Below, in pieces: positions 20,349 through 28,917 of a stretch of 64,000 nucleotides of DNA. The DNA is from DAOTYH01 sp034435015 (GTDB lineage: Bacteria; Chloroflexota; Anaerolineae; Aggregatilineales; UBA3940). The translations under genes were made by a program, and so were the position numbers. The stretch covers positions 1 to 64,000 of the forward strand of contig DAOTYH010000080.1 of NCBI GenBank assembly GCA_034435015.1. Direction: 5' to 3'. The notes under the pieces are model-generated. The model was not told the origin of the DNA. It made no database searches and saw only the letters and a list, made by a program, of their open reading frames with translations. Positions within the stretch are counted from its first letter, which is position 1, and every line of letters begins with the position of its first letter.

Positions 20349-21361
20349 AGCGGCAGATGCCACCGTGGCTGGCAAAGCTGATCCTTGCGCTGGCTCTTCC
20401 TGCTCGCAGGCGCACGGCTTTCACTGTTGTGCTTGGCGTATTGGGCATTATCAGCGTGTATCTCCTGTTTATCCTGATCACAATGCGCGAGCGCGGCATT
20501 GGGCGGGAGCAGGTATTTGAAAACCCGGCTGTGTTTCTAGAAGCGGCATTGGTCCCGCTTCTGCTGGTTGCTATTCTCATTATCTCTGCATTAGTGTTGG
20601 GCATTCTGACTCGCCTGTCGGCTCGCTGGTATCATTCGGCCCTCGGAGCGGCGTTGGCCCGGCTTGGCCTCTCAGGAAAGCCGTTTCTGGGGGAGGGATG
20701 GCAGTATTATGGCACAGTGGCCGGACGGGAGATAGATGTTATTGCCGTTCTCCCGCGGCGGTCATCTAAGCAGAGACTAGGAGGGGGCTTCACGGGCAAG
20801 AACCGACCCCATGTGGCTGTCTCAGTACGAGCGGCACATTATGGTACCTTGTCTCTTATGCCTGCTCAGATGTTGGACAAGAAGTCTCTTGACCGGGAGT
20901 TCAAGTGTCTTGAGGTGCAGAGTCGGGGTTTTGAAGGCATGATTGCCGTGACCAGCGATATGCGCTGGGGCAACCGTCTGTTTGCCGACCCGTCTGCCAA
21001 GGCCGCGTTGAAGCGCCTCTGCGTCAATGGGACTTCCCAATACTGGGACCTCGTCACGCTCCAGCCGGGTACTGTGACATTCCTAAGCTATTTCAAGAGG
21101 GCTTCTGTGCCTGAGGACGAGATAAGCGGGCGTTTCACGTTTGAGCAGATTCGCCAGTGGATTGAGGATTTGGAGACCATCGCGAGCGTAGCGGAAAAGC
21201 TTCCCAAGCCTTCGGGGGCGACACAGATGCCTGCCGAGACGGATTTTCTGCTACGCAGGAATCCCGGTGCGGCTTCTTATGCTTTTGGGCTGGGTCTAGG
21301 GTTGATAGTAGTGATCTGGATGTGGTTCCGGATCATCACTGAGTATGTCGCACTGCCATGA
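20345..21361 (+). CDS. Membrane protein of unknown function
   Basis: 338 aa, not recognised. Two hydrophobic helices (about 18-40 and 55-82) precede a soluble domain of about 190 aa, and a last helix lies near the C-terminus (AFGLGLGLIVVIWMWF). The soluble part includes GWQYYGTVAGREIDVIAVLPRR and patches such as DLVTLQPGTVTFLSYF, with no catalytic motif that I can identify. It starts at a GTG overlapping the UPF0104 stop and is followed 44 bp later by an FAD oxidoreductase, so the three genes probably form an operon. Confidence 0.75.
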   Translation: MKRQMPPWLAKLILALALPARRRTAFTVVLGVLGIISVYLLFILITMRERGIGREQVFENPAVFLEAALVPLLLVAILIISALVLGILTRLSARWYHSALGAALARLGLSGKPFLGEGWQYYGTVAGREIDVIAVLPRRSSKQRLGGGFTGKNRPHVAVSVRAAHYGTLSLMPAQMLDKKSLDREFKCLEVQSRGFEGMIAVTSDMRWGNRLFADPSAKAALKRLCVNGTSQYWDLVTLQPGTVTFLSYFKRASVPEDEISGRFTFEQIRQWIEDLETIASVAEKLPKPSGATQMPAETDFLLRRNPGAASYAFGLGLGLIVVIWMWFRIITEYVALP

Positions 21362-21405
21362 TAGTCTGATCGCTTGCAGGGACTTGGAACAGTACGAGGG
21401 AACTC

Positions 21406-22755
21406 ATGAAGATCGCTGTTATCGGGGCTGGCGCCGCCGGGCTGGCGGCGGCGTATGATCTCGCTCAAGCGGGCCGCGCCGTTACTGTTTATGAAGCAGG
21501 GGCAGAGGTCGGCGGGCTGGCCGCCGGATTCAAAGATGAGCGGTGGGATTGGTCGCTTGAGAAGTTCTACCACCATTGGTTTGCCACAGACTATGACATA
21601 CTGGCCCTGCTGAAAGAGATCGGTTGCGCACATAAAGTGCGTTTCTATGCTCCTGTTACAAGCTACTGGCACAGGCTGGGTAACTTCGCCTTAGATAAGC
21701 CGGTACTCCCTAGCGGGTTACTCTCGCGCGTGGTGAACGTCCTTCGCATTCCAGAAATGTCGTTGTTCGATAAGCTACGGCTGGGGATTGTCAGCGGGCT
21801 GGTGGCCTTCATCCCAAACGGGCTGTTCCTTGAGAAGTACACAGCCGACAGTTGGTCTCGCCGCTGGATGGGAAAGGTTGTCCATGAGCGGTTCTGGCGC
21901 CCGATGCTGATTGGGAAGTTTGGGCCGTTGTATGATCAGGTGAACATGGCCTGGCTGTGGGCACGTATGAACAAGCGTACCGCTAAGCTGGGAACCTACA
22001 TTGGCGGGTTTCAGGCCGCATTAGAGGATATTGCTACAGCAGTCCAGCGGGCTGGAGCGACGATCTGCTTAAATACCCCTGTAGAGGAGGTCGTCCGGCA
22101 TTCAGAAGGAGGATGGAAGGTCACAGCGGGCGGGCAAAGTACCAGATTCGATCAGGTGCTCTGTACGGCAGGGCCGGCGTTGCTCCTGAAGGTTGCTCCC
22201 GAACTGCCCGATCCTTACGCCGCACAGGTGCGAGCGTTGCGCAGTCTGGGGGCTATTGCCCTGATTTTGGCCCTTGATCGGCAACTGATGACAGATGGAA
22301 CATACTGGCTCAATCTGCCTGCTAACAGCCCTGACAAAGAGGAGAATCCCTTCCCATTTCTGGCTCTGGTTGAGCATACCAACTATATCTCCCCAGAGTA
22401 CTTTGGCGGCGATCATATCGTGTACATGGGCGATTATCTCCCGCCGGATCACGAATACTTCCGGCTGAGCGAGGATGAGCTGGCCGCTCGTTTCCTGCCT
22501 GCTCTCAGGCGTGTTAACCCTGACTTTTCACCAGACTGGATACGCAAACGCTGGCTGTTCCGGGCTTCCTATGCTCAGCCGGTGCCTTTTGTCAATCACT
22601 CCCGCCATCTGCCAGGTATCCGCACACCGCTTCGGGGGCTGTACTTTGCTTCCATGAGTCAGGTCTATCCATGGGATCGGGGGACAAACTACGCCGTCGA
22701 GATCGGGAGAAGGGCGGCCCGGATGATGATAGAGGATGCACGCAAGCCGGAATAA
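21406..22755 (+). CDS. FAD-dependent amine-oxidase/phytoene-desaturase-like oxidoreductase
   Basis: 449 aa. The N-terminal dinucleotide fold is IAVIGAGAAGLAAAYDLA with the ribose-binding EAG and the GG doublet (VGGLAAGF), as in the NAD(P)-binding_8/amino oxidase superfamily. The C-terminus has RGLYFASMSQVYPWDRGTNYAVE, the FAD-binding part. The overall form resembles UDP-galactopyranose mutase-like and protoporphyrinogen-oxidase-like proteins that are often found near polyisoprenoid or cell-surface sugar genes. The substrate is unknown. A Shine-Dalgarno (aggga) precedes the ATG. A hairpin lies 3 bp after the stop. Confidence 0.85.
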   Translation: MKIAVIGAGAAGLAAAYDLAQAGRAVTVYEAGAEVGGLAAGFKDERWDWSLEKFYHHWFATDYDILALLKEIGCAHKVRFYAPVTSYWHRLGNFALDKPVLPSGLLSRVVNVLRIPEMSLFDKLRLGIVSGLVAFIPNGLFLEKYTADSWSRRWMGKVVHERFWRPMLIGKFGPLYDQVNMAWLWARMNKRTAKLGTYIGGFQAALEDIATAVQRAGATICLNTPVEEVVRHSEGGWKVTAGGQSTRFDQVLCTAGPALLLKVAPELPDPYAAQVRALRSLGAIALILALDRQLMTDGTYWLNLPANSPDKEENPFPFLALVEHTNYISPEYFGGDHIVYMGDYLPPDHEYFRLSEDELAARFLPALRRVNPDFSPDWIRKRWLFRASYAQPVPFVNHSRHLPGIRTPLRGLYFASMSQVYPWDRGTNYAVEIGRRAARMMIEDARKPE

Positions 22756-22757
22756 GA

Positions 22758-22784
22758 ACAGAGGCGGGATGACCCCGCCTCTGT
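22758..22784. terminator. Hairpin terminator between FAD oxidoreductase and tRNA-Gly
   Basis: An 11-bp perfect stem (22758-22768 and 22774-22784) with a 5-base loop directly follows the stop codon of the plus-strand gene and the 3' end of the minus-strand tRNA. It can serve both. Confidence 0.75.
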
Positions 22785-22787
22785 CAG

Positions 22788-22859
22788 AGCGGGTAAGGGG
22801 ATTCGAACCCCTGACATTCAGCTTGGGAAGCTGACGTTCTACCGCTGAACTATACCCGC
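22788..22859 (-). tRNA. tRNA-Gly (anticodon CCC)
   Basis: 72 nt. The acceptor stem GCGGGTA/TACCCGC, D stem GTTC/GAAC, anticodon stem TCAGC/GCTGA with loop TTCCCAA, and T arm AGGGGTTCGAATCCCCT are all complete. The discriminator is U, usual for tRNA-Gly. CCA is not encoded. It reads GGG codons. Confidence 0.97.
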
Positions 22860-22928
22860 AGATCAGCCTGTTTGTATTATACACCGAACCAACAGAGGCG
22901 CAACGATCTTCCTTGCCGCAGTGCTCAG

Positions 22929-23882
22929 TTATCCCAGCGGCATATGATGCCATGCCGCATAGCGCCCCGTCAGTGCGTGGGAGAGCTGACGCTCAATGTC
23001 ATTCAACAGGCCGCTTGCCCCAAAACGGAACAGGGCAGGCCTCATCCATTCATTCCCTAGTTCCTCTTTCATCAAGATCAGCCAGTTCACGGCCTGCTTG
23101 GCAGTGCGGATACCCCCGGCAGGCTTGAACCCTGCTTTATAGCCTGTGCGTTCCTGATAGGCGCGGATGGCGCGAACCATGACCAGGCTCACAGGCAGGG
23201 TGGCGTTGACAGCCTCCTTGCCTGTTGAGGTCTTGATGAAGTCGGCGCCGGCCATCATGCACACCAGGCTGGCCTGATACACATGGCGTAATGTGCCCAG
23301 CTCACCGGTTGCGAGGATGGTCTTCATGTGTGCCTCGCCGCACGCCTCGCGGAACTGCTTGACCTCGTCATAGAGGGCCTCCCAGTTGCCGGTCAGCACA
23401 TGTTCACGCGAGATGACAATGTCAATCTCGCGTGCTCCGGCGGCTACCGACTCGCCGATCTCGGCTACTCGTTGCTTAAAAGGGCTCTGCCCCGCTGGGA
23501 AGCCGGCAGACACCGCCGCTACTGGAATACCAGAGTCCTTGAGTGCCATTACAGCATCTGCCACCCGGCTGTGGTATACACATACCGCCGCTACACGTAT
23601 CCCTTTGCCCGCCATACCCAATCCCTCCAGCAGGTCTTGGCGGACAGGCTGGAGAGCTTTGGCACATAGACGCCGGACATTGCCGGGTGTGTCGTCACCG
23701 GAGAGGGTGGTCAGATCAACACAGGTAACGGCTCGTAACAGCCAAGCCGCCTGCCAGTCTTTCTTAACGGTACGGCGCGTAGTAAGTGTGTCGGCTCGGC
23801 GCTCAACAGCACTGCGATTGATATGGGCTTCGTACACCCAGCTTAGATCAAGCGGAATACCAGGGTTGCGGCCATTCGACAT
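22929..23882 (-). CDS. deoC: Deoxyribose-phosphate aldolase, DeoC/LacD family
   Basis: 317 aa, longer than the usual 220-260 because of an N-terminal extension of about 50 aa. The Schiff-base Lys lies in ADFIKTSTGK, the second active-site Lys in YKAGFKPAGGIRT, and the family block EIDIVISREHVL is present. It converts 2-deoxyribose-5-phosphate to glyceraldehyde-3-phosphate and acetaldehyde in nucleoside salvage. The ATG at 23882 has aagg 9 bp upstream; a GTG at 23888 is less likely. It follows the CPBP-like gene at 16 bp on the same strand. Confidence 0.9.
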   Translation of the reverse strand: MSNGRNPGIPLDLSWVYEAHINRSAVERRADTLTTRRTVKKDWQAAWLLRAVTCVDLTTLSGDDTPGNVRRLCAKALQPVRQDLLEGLGMAGKGIRVAAVCVYHSRVADAVMALKDSGIPVAAVSAGFPAGQSPFKQRVAEIGESVAAGAREIDIVISREHVLTGNWEALYDEVKQFREACGEAHMKTILATGELGTLRHVYQASLVCMMAGADFIKTSTGKEAVNATLPVSLVMVRAIRAYQERTGYKAGFKPAGGIRTAKQAVNWLILMKEELGNEWMRPALFRFGASGLLNDIERQLSHALTGRYAAWHHMPLG

Positions 23883-23897
23883 AAGCACCTACCTTAC

Positions 23898-24956
23898 TCA
23901 GAACATCAACCTTGGCAGGAAGATCAACATCAGATTAATTGTCACCTGACACAAGTAAGCGGCGGCCAGTCCATAGCGGTCGCGGATGAAGCTGTAGATG
24001 CCCGCCAGAACAGTATAGAACACAGCGACCGCTATCAGATAAACGGGCGAACTGGATGCCGCCGGCCAGTACAGGAGGACCGTGCTTAACCCTGCCCCAA
24101 TGATGCTGAGTGCCAGACCATGTCTATCCTGTAATGCCCCCCTGAAGAAGAGTGTCTCGGACAGGGGGATAGCGAACACAAGCGCCATCAGTAACATGGC
24201 CGGGCTGGCATCAGGGAAGAGCAGACGAGAGGTGTCAGCAAGGCCGGGTCCCGTCAGGATCAGCAGGGGCAGGCCGATCACCAACCCTACCCCTAGTCCC
24301 CATATCAAGCTAGGGCCGGTGATCGGATCAGGCGGTTTTTCCGGGTCAACAAGCGTCAGTAGTGCCCCTACTGCCGCCAAGATGACCCACAACACGGCAT
24401 AGCGTGTCTCCGGTTCAATGACCAGCGTGCCTAAGCCCAGTGCGATATAGAGCGCCAACAGATAGAGAGGGTCGAGTCTAGTACGGTGTGTCACCGGCGC
24501 GGCAGGTGCTGTGGGCTGAGGGACAGGCGGCGCTGGGGGCGGCGGGGATGGTTCATCCAACTGGAGAGGTGGGACCTCCAGGGGAGTGGATAAAGGCGAA
24601 AGCGGGCGAAAACCGGGTGACTCAGCTACCGGGAAGGTCACTCGCTCCTCTGGTAACCCAAGTCGTTGTTTGAAGGGAGAGCCGCCAGCGCGTGTGAAGG
24701 GTATGGCGGCAAGCTGTGGCGGTATGGCTGTCTGAAATGCTTCAGGCGGCGGCAGGACTACGTGCCTTAGAGGCGGAAGGCCGGGGGTTATTGGTTGTCG
24801 GGCGGCCTCCAAGTTGACCGGCGGAGGTGCGGCCATCTCAAAGACGCTCTCTTCCAGCCTGCCATGTACTATGGGCACACAATGATGTGACCACAAGTGA
24901 GGTACAGACTCACCGTTGTCGCTGGACAGATTCTCTTCATGAGGGGGGAGCATCAT
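23898..24956 (-). CDS. CPBP (Abi) family membrane protein, degenerate active site
   Basis: 352 aa. The first 155 residues are soluble and Pro-rich, and about seven membrane helices follow. AIPLSETLFFRG fits the first CPBP protease motif (EExxxR), but the first Glu is Ser. The second and third motifs, which normally supply His, read FYTVLAGIYS and LCQVTINLML, with Gln where His is expected. The protein may have lost metalloprotease activity. Its ATG overlaps the threonine aldolase stop by 4 bp (ATGA), indicating translational coupling. A second possible start is an ATG about 40 codons in. Confidence 0.7.
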   Translation of the reverse strand: MMLPPHEENLSSDNGESVPHLWSHHCVPIVHGRLEESVFEMAAPPPVNLEAARQPITPGLPPLRHVVLPPPEAFQTAIPPQLAAIPFTRAGGSPFKQRLGLPEERVTFPVAESPGFRPLSPLSTPLEVPPLQLDEPSPPPPAPPVPQPTAPAAPVTHRTRLDPLYLLALYIALGLGTLVIEPETRYAVLWVILAAVGALLTLVDPEKPPDPITGPSLIWGLGVGLVIGLPLLILTGPGLADTSRLLFPDASPAMLLMALVFAIPLSETLFFRGALQDRHGLALSIIGAGLSTVLLYWPAASSSPVYLIAVAVFYTVLAGIYSFIRDRYGLAAAYLCQVTINLMLIFLPRLMF

Positions 24957-26005
24957 GCGGTGCTCTCTATCACTTGCCGGATGGCCTTTACTGTACTGTC
25001 AATCCGCTCAGGTGTGATCCAGTAATGGATGACAGCGCGGAAACTACGCGCATCACGGACATCGAGTTTGATGTTGTACTCTCGTTCCAGAATATCGTAA
25101 AGCGCTGGGGCGTCAAGCGGCACAGACTCGTCCAGCGAGAAGAAGACCATATTTGTCTGCACTTGCTCCAGGTTGAGCTTGATGCCCTTGATTTGCGCGA
25201 GGCCCTCAGCCAGCCGGCGGGCGTTGGCATGATCCTCTCCCAGCCGGGTGGTCATCTTCTCAATGGCGATGATCCCCGCCGCCGCTAGAACGCCAGCCTG
25301 ACGCATCCCGCCGCCTAACATTTTACGCACACGCCGCGCACGCGAGATGAACTCAGCGGAGCCGCACAACAGCGAGCCGACCGGCGCACACAGCCCCTTT
25401 GACAGGCAAAATGAAACAGAGTCTACCGGCCCAACAAGGTCTTTGATATCACAACCCAGAGCAGTAGCGGCATTCCATACGCGTGCACCGTCCAGATGAA
25501 GCAACAGTCCGTACTCGTCGCACAGTTCACGTACCGACTGGGTGTACTCCGCTGTAATCGGCAGGCCCCCTAAGTCTCCCTGCGTGTTCTCCAGTTCAAC
25601 CAATCGTGTGATGGGACAGTGAACATCAGATGAGTCACGAATGGCCCGGCGGATGTCATCCAGCGCCAGTGTGCCGTCTGGCTGGATGGGGATGGTGTGT
25701 ACATGGACTCCTCCCAGCGCCGATGCGCCGCCAACCTCCCATTTGAAGGTATGGGCGCTTTTCCCGACGATCATCTCGTCCCCTCGTCCACAGTGGGTCA
25801 GTATGGCGATGAGATTCCCCTGTGTACCGCTGGTGACAAACAGAGCGGCCTCTTTGCCCATCCGCTCGGCGGCTAGCGCCTCCAGCCGGTTGACGGTTGG
25901 ATCGTCCCCATGCACATCGTCACCGACCTCGGCGTTAGCCATTGCTTCACGCATTTCTGGAGTAGGCCATGTTACCGTGTCACTGCGCAGATCAATCGAG
26001 TCCAT
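24953..26005 (-). CDS. ltaE: Low-specificity L-threonine aldolase
   Basis: 350 aa, the usual length. The N-terminus DLRSDTVTWPTPEMREAM and VGDDVHGDDPTVNRLE are typical of the beta-eliminating lyase family. The PLP-binding Lys is in SFCLSKGLCAPVG, and HLDGARVWNA contains the PLP-contacting Asp. It cleaves threonine or allo-threonine to glycine and acetaldehyde. DeoC, two genes on in the same operon, also releases acetaldehyde, so both may feed one pool (inference). Confidence 0.92.
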   Translation of the reverse strand: MDSIDLRSDTVTWPTPEMREAMANAEVGDDVHGDDPTVNRLEALAAERMGKEAALFVTSGTQGNLIAILTHCGRGDEMIVGKSAHTFKWEVGGASALGGVHVHTIPIQPDGTLALDDIRRAIRDSSDVHCPITRLVELENTQGDLGGLPITAEYTQSVRELCDEYGLLLHLDGARVWNAATALGCDIKDLVGPVDSVSFCLSKGLCAPVGSLLCGSAEFISRARRVRKMLGGGMRQAGVLAAAGIIAIEKMTTRLGEDHANARRLAEGLAQIKGIKLNLEQVQTNMVFFSLDESVPLDAPALYDILEREYNIKLDVRDARSFRAVIHYWITPERIDSTVKAIRQVIESTA

Positions 26006-26035
26006 AGGTTTTTCCTATCCTGTTGCTGATGGGTG

Positions 26036-26060
26036 AAAAAGGGCGGCTCTCAAGCCGCCC
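26036..26060 (-). terminator. Rho-independent terminator of the nitrilase-family gene
   Basis: An 8-bp GC stem (26041-26048 and 26053-26060) with a ctca loop is followed on the minus strand by five T (26036-26040). It lies downstream of the nitrilase-family gene. Confidence 0.85.
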
Positions 26061-26123
26061 CCTCATGTACAGGTTACTCAGATGCTGTAAGATGTGCCTG
26101 CCTGACAGATGCAGGGCCGCTGA

Positions 26124-27017
26124 TCAGTATTTCCGGACAATGTTACGGTAAACGGTCGGTTGGCGGGCCTGAAGTGTTTGGCGTTGTTCCCGATGTTTCT
26201 TGATCTCATCGAGGTCAATGCGAGCCACGCAGTAGCCCTCGACAAATTTGTCCTTCTTCTCTTTGTCTTTCTCCTTGTCTTTCTCTTTGTCCTTCTCTTT
26301 GTCGGCTTCTTCCTTTTCCTCAAGTTCACCCGGAAGTGAAGCCATGACCTTACCGCGCGGCCCCACGATCATACTCTCGCCCCCAAATTCAAGGGTTACA
26401 TCCTCGCCCACGCGGTTAGCTCCTGCCACAAAGCAGGCATTCTCATAGGCGCGTGCCTTAATGAGAGTCTTCCACTCGTCTATCTCGGCCTTCTCCCAGC
26501 TTGCCAGCACGCAAAGGATGTCTGCCCCATCCAACACGAGACTGCGGGCTACCTCCGGGAAGGCTAAGTCCCAACCCAGCATGAGACCAATCGTCCCGAT
26601 CTCCGTGTCGAAGACGGGGAGGCGATACCCCTCGCGGAAGGCCATACGCTCCTCGCCCTTAAGGTGGATTTTGTGGTAGTCGCCGATCAGTTCTCCGTCC
26701 GGGCCAACTAGGACTGCCGCATCATAGAGAATGCTTTCAACTTTCTCTTTAGCAACCATCCCAAAGCCGATATAGACACCAAGCTGTTGGGCGCGCTGGG
26801 CCATCAGGTTGACCGTCGGGCCGGGGATAAGTTGTGCTACCTGCGTGAACTTGACACCCAGCTCATAACCGCTGGTGACTAACTCGGGGAATAGAATCAG
26901 GTCAACCTTCTGCTGGCTGGCGATCTTGGTGACAAACTCGGACATCTTGACCAGGTTGTCTTCTACCTCGCCTAGCTTGGGTTTCATCTGGACGGTGGCG
27001 ACGGTGATCTCGCGCAT
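26124..27017 (-). CDS. Carbon-nitrogen hydrolase (nitrilase) homologue lacking catalytic Cys
   Basis: 297 aa with the whole nitrilase fold. The catalytic Glu is in LFPELVTSGYEL (E45), and the catalytic Lys is in YHKIHLKGEE (K116). The nucleophile position, normally in an I-C-[YW]-D-x-x-F-P-E block, reads LGWDLAFPE, so Cys is replaced by Gly148 (codon ggt). Amide hydrolysis by the usual thioester route is therefore not expected. Residues about 232-257 are a Lys/Glu/Asp repeat tract not seen in most relatives. It could be a regulatory or ligand-binding pseudoenzyme. It is monocistronic, with its own terminator. Confidence 0.85.
   Translation of the reverse strand: MREITVATVQMKPKLGEVEDNLVKMSEFVTKIASQQKVDLILFPELVTSGYELGVKFTQVAQLIPGPTVNLMAQRAQQLGVYIGFGMVAKEKVESILYDAAVLVGPDGELIGDYHKIHLKGEERMAFREGYRLPVFDTEIGTIGLMLGWDLAFPEVARSLVLDGADILCVLASWEKAEIDEWKTLIKARAYENACFVAGANRVGEDVTLEFGGESMIVGPRGKVMASLPGELEEKEEADKEKDKEKDKEKDKEKKDKFVEGYCVARIDLDEIKKHREQRQTLQARQPTVYRNIVRKY
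26245..26312 (-). repeat. In-frame Lys-Glu-Lys-Asp microrepeat inside nitrilase homologue
   Basis: About four and a half imperfect copies of a 12-bp unit (plus-strand form ctttgtctttct/c) code for a DKEK repeat. It is likely to vary in copy number by slippage. It lies in a surface loop just before the last strands. Confidence 0.7.
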
Positions 27018-27127
27018 GAATGCTCCTTAAGATGTTTCCGCAAAAATCGTGTGAACTGTAGCTAAATCCAGCCCAACTGTCAAGCGGCAGATGACCTGCG
27101 CCATCTGCTAGCCTACCCTGAGCGGTG

Positions 27128-27136
27128 TGGTATACT
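27128..27136 (+). promoter_or_regulatory. Extended -10 element before GNAT gene
   Basis: TGGTATACT lies 32 bp before the ATG, inside an inverted repeat (gtgtgg ... ccacac, 27125-27145). No -35 is evident. The repeat could be an operator. Confidence 0.4.
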
Positions 27137-27168
27137 GAGCCACACACAACGTACACAGGGAAGCCAGC

Positions 27169-28107
27169 ATGTCGCCTGACCATGAATTCGCGTCAGAAGT
27201 AGTGATCTGCCCCCTCACTTTTCTGCAGACCTGCCAATCAGCCAAGGTTGTGATTGACTCACTGCTAGAGCAGGATTCTTCCGTACAGCGGCATATGGGG
27301 GAGCTGGGGATGTTTGGGGCGTTGGCTGTCCGGACTGCAATCCCCCTTTACTACCACTGGCTGACATCCGGCTATGGTGCTTTTTCAGGAGAACAGCCTG
27401 TCGGCTGGCTTTATCTGCGCGGATGGAATCAGATGCTCTACATCCAGACACTAGCCGTGCACCCTGACTGGCGGCACAAGGGGATCGGAACTGCTCTGAT
27501 GCATTTTGCTGAACAGCAGGCCCGTGAGTTACACCGCCCATGGCTGGGACTCAGAGTGTCGCTCAAAAACCAGCCGGCCATACAACTGTATGAATCGCTG
27601 GGATACCGCCGGGGGCCTTGGCGTGTCATGCAGAGAGAAGAGATGCCGCCGGAGTGGCCTGAGTCCAGCCGCGCGGTTCAATTGCGCCCATTGGCGGGTT
27701 TGGCCGCCCTTCAAGCTTATAGCCGTTTCTCTCGCCTCGACCTGACAGCCGGGGATGCTTGGGCGGCTGAGGTACTGGACAACTTCGTAAAGGCAGACTT
27801 CCAGTGGTGGTCTTGCCGGCACTGGCTGGTTATATCTGAGGGTCAACCTGTTGCCTGTCTGAGCAGATGTAAAAGGGATTCGGGAGCAGATTTGCGGCTG
27901 GCAAGCGAGGCCGACTGGTGGGGAAGTCCGCAAGAGGTGGAGGCTATCCGTTTAGCCCTGCGCTCTTCTGATCGACTCTCACGCATCACTGTACAGACAG
28001 CCAGCAACGGACATCATGAGGTCTTATGCTCAAGGCTAGAGCCGCTAGGCTTTGTGGAGCGGCCAGCAACCACGGCCAGGATGGTCAAACACTTAGGGGA
28101 CAACTAA
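27169..28107 (+). CDS. GNAT-family N-acetyltransferase
   Basis: 312 aa. The N-terminal half is a GNAT domain. The acetyl-CoA-binding motif A is LAVHPDWRHKGIGTALMHFAE (about residues 95-115), and motif B is AIQLYESLGYRRGPWRVMQRE. The C-terminal 130 aa resembles a second, weaker GNAT-like half without a clear motif A. The substrate is unknown. Aggga lies before the ATG. It is followed 25 bp later by the DUF429 gene in the same direction. Confidence 0.85.
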   Translation: MSPDHEFASEVVICPLTFLQTCQSAKVVIDSLLEQDSSVQRHMGELGMFGALAVRTAIPLYYHWLTSGYGAFSGEQPVGWLYLRGWNQMLYIQTLAVHPDWRHKGIGTALMHFAEQQARELHRPWLGLRVSLKNQPAIQLYESLGYRRGPWRVMQREEMPPEWPESSRAVQLRPLAGLAALQAYSRFSRLDLTAGDAWAAEVLDNFVKADFQWWSCRHWLVISEGQPVACLSRCKRDSGADLRLASEADWWGSPQEVEAIRLALRSSDRLSRITVQTASNGHHEVLCSRLEPLGFVERPATTARMVKHLGDN

Positions 28108-28132
28108 GCTATCCAGCGGAGGTCAGACCCGA

Positions 28133-28900
28133 ATGACAAACGAGGCGGTCTTCATTGGGATTGAGCTGGCTGGGGGGCGTTCTATCACTTACGCTGTCCT
28201 GAATGCCCGTTTGCAAATCGAAAAGAAGGGGGTCCTGCCGCTTGATGACCTGGTCGAGGCCATACTGACTTACCCGCTTGCTGTGTGTGCTGTCAACGCA
28301 CCGATAGGACCTAGCCGGGGGTTGCTGTCTGATCCGAACATCCGCGAACGGCTCGGTCTAGACCCGGAACTTGCTACCTTTACCCAGCACCGAGTGTGTG
28401 AGTATGAACTCAAGCGGCGCGGTCTCAATATCTATAACACGCCATCCGATCCTCTTACAGCCCCTCATTGGATGCAGGTTGGCTGGCAACTCTACAATCG
28501 ACTGCGCCGGGCCGGCTATGTTGAGTATCCCCGCTCCGGCACACGCCGCATGCTCGAAACATACCCCCCGGCGGCGTTCGCAACCTTTGCCGGACGGCGG
28601 CCTTATAGCAAGCGGAGCGTAGAAGGACGCCTGCAACGTCAGATCATCTTAGATGAGGCGGGCGTCAAAGTGCCTAATGCGATGAATTTCCTTGAGGAGT
28701 GGACTCGTCATCGGATTATGACAGGCCAGCTTAATGTTGACCGCACTGATCAGTTGTTTGCCCCCAATACGCTGGATGCGCTGATAGCCGCCTATACGGC
28801 CTATCTGGTTGAGAATGAACCACTGCGCACCATTGCAATTGGCGATGTTCTTGAGGGGCAGATCGTACTGCCAGCCGGCGAGCTGAAGGACTCGTATTGA
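28133..28900 (+). CDS. DUF429 protein (RNase H-fold predicted nuclease)
   Basis: 255 aa. The start FIGIELAGGRSITYAVL and CAVNAPIGPSRG match the first strands of DUF429, a group with predicted RNase H-like fold. The ETYPPAAFATFAGRRPYSKR block and the final LDALIAAYTAYLV are also typical. Biochemical function is not established for the family. Ggagg lies 10 bp upstream of the ATG. It converges on the UPF0316 gene with 17 bp between stops. Confidence 0.82.
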   Translation: MTNEAVFIGIELAGGRSITYAVLNARLQIEKKGVLPLDDLVEAILTYPLAVCAVNAPIGPSRGLLSDPNIRERLGLDPELATFTQHRVCEYELKRRGLNIYNTPSDPLTAPHWMQVGWQLYNRLRRAGYVEYPRSGTRRMLETYPPAAFATFAGRRPYSKRSVEGRLQRQIILDEAGVKVPNAMNFLEEWTRHRIMTGQLNVDRTDQLFAPNTLDALIAAYTAYLVENEPLRTIAIGDVLEGQIVLPAGELKDSY

Positions 28901-28917
28901 GCAGAGGCTGGCTTCCT

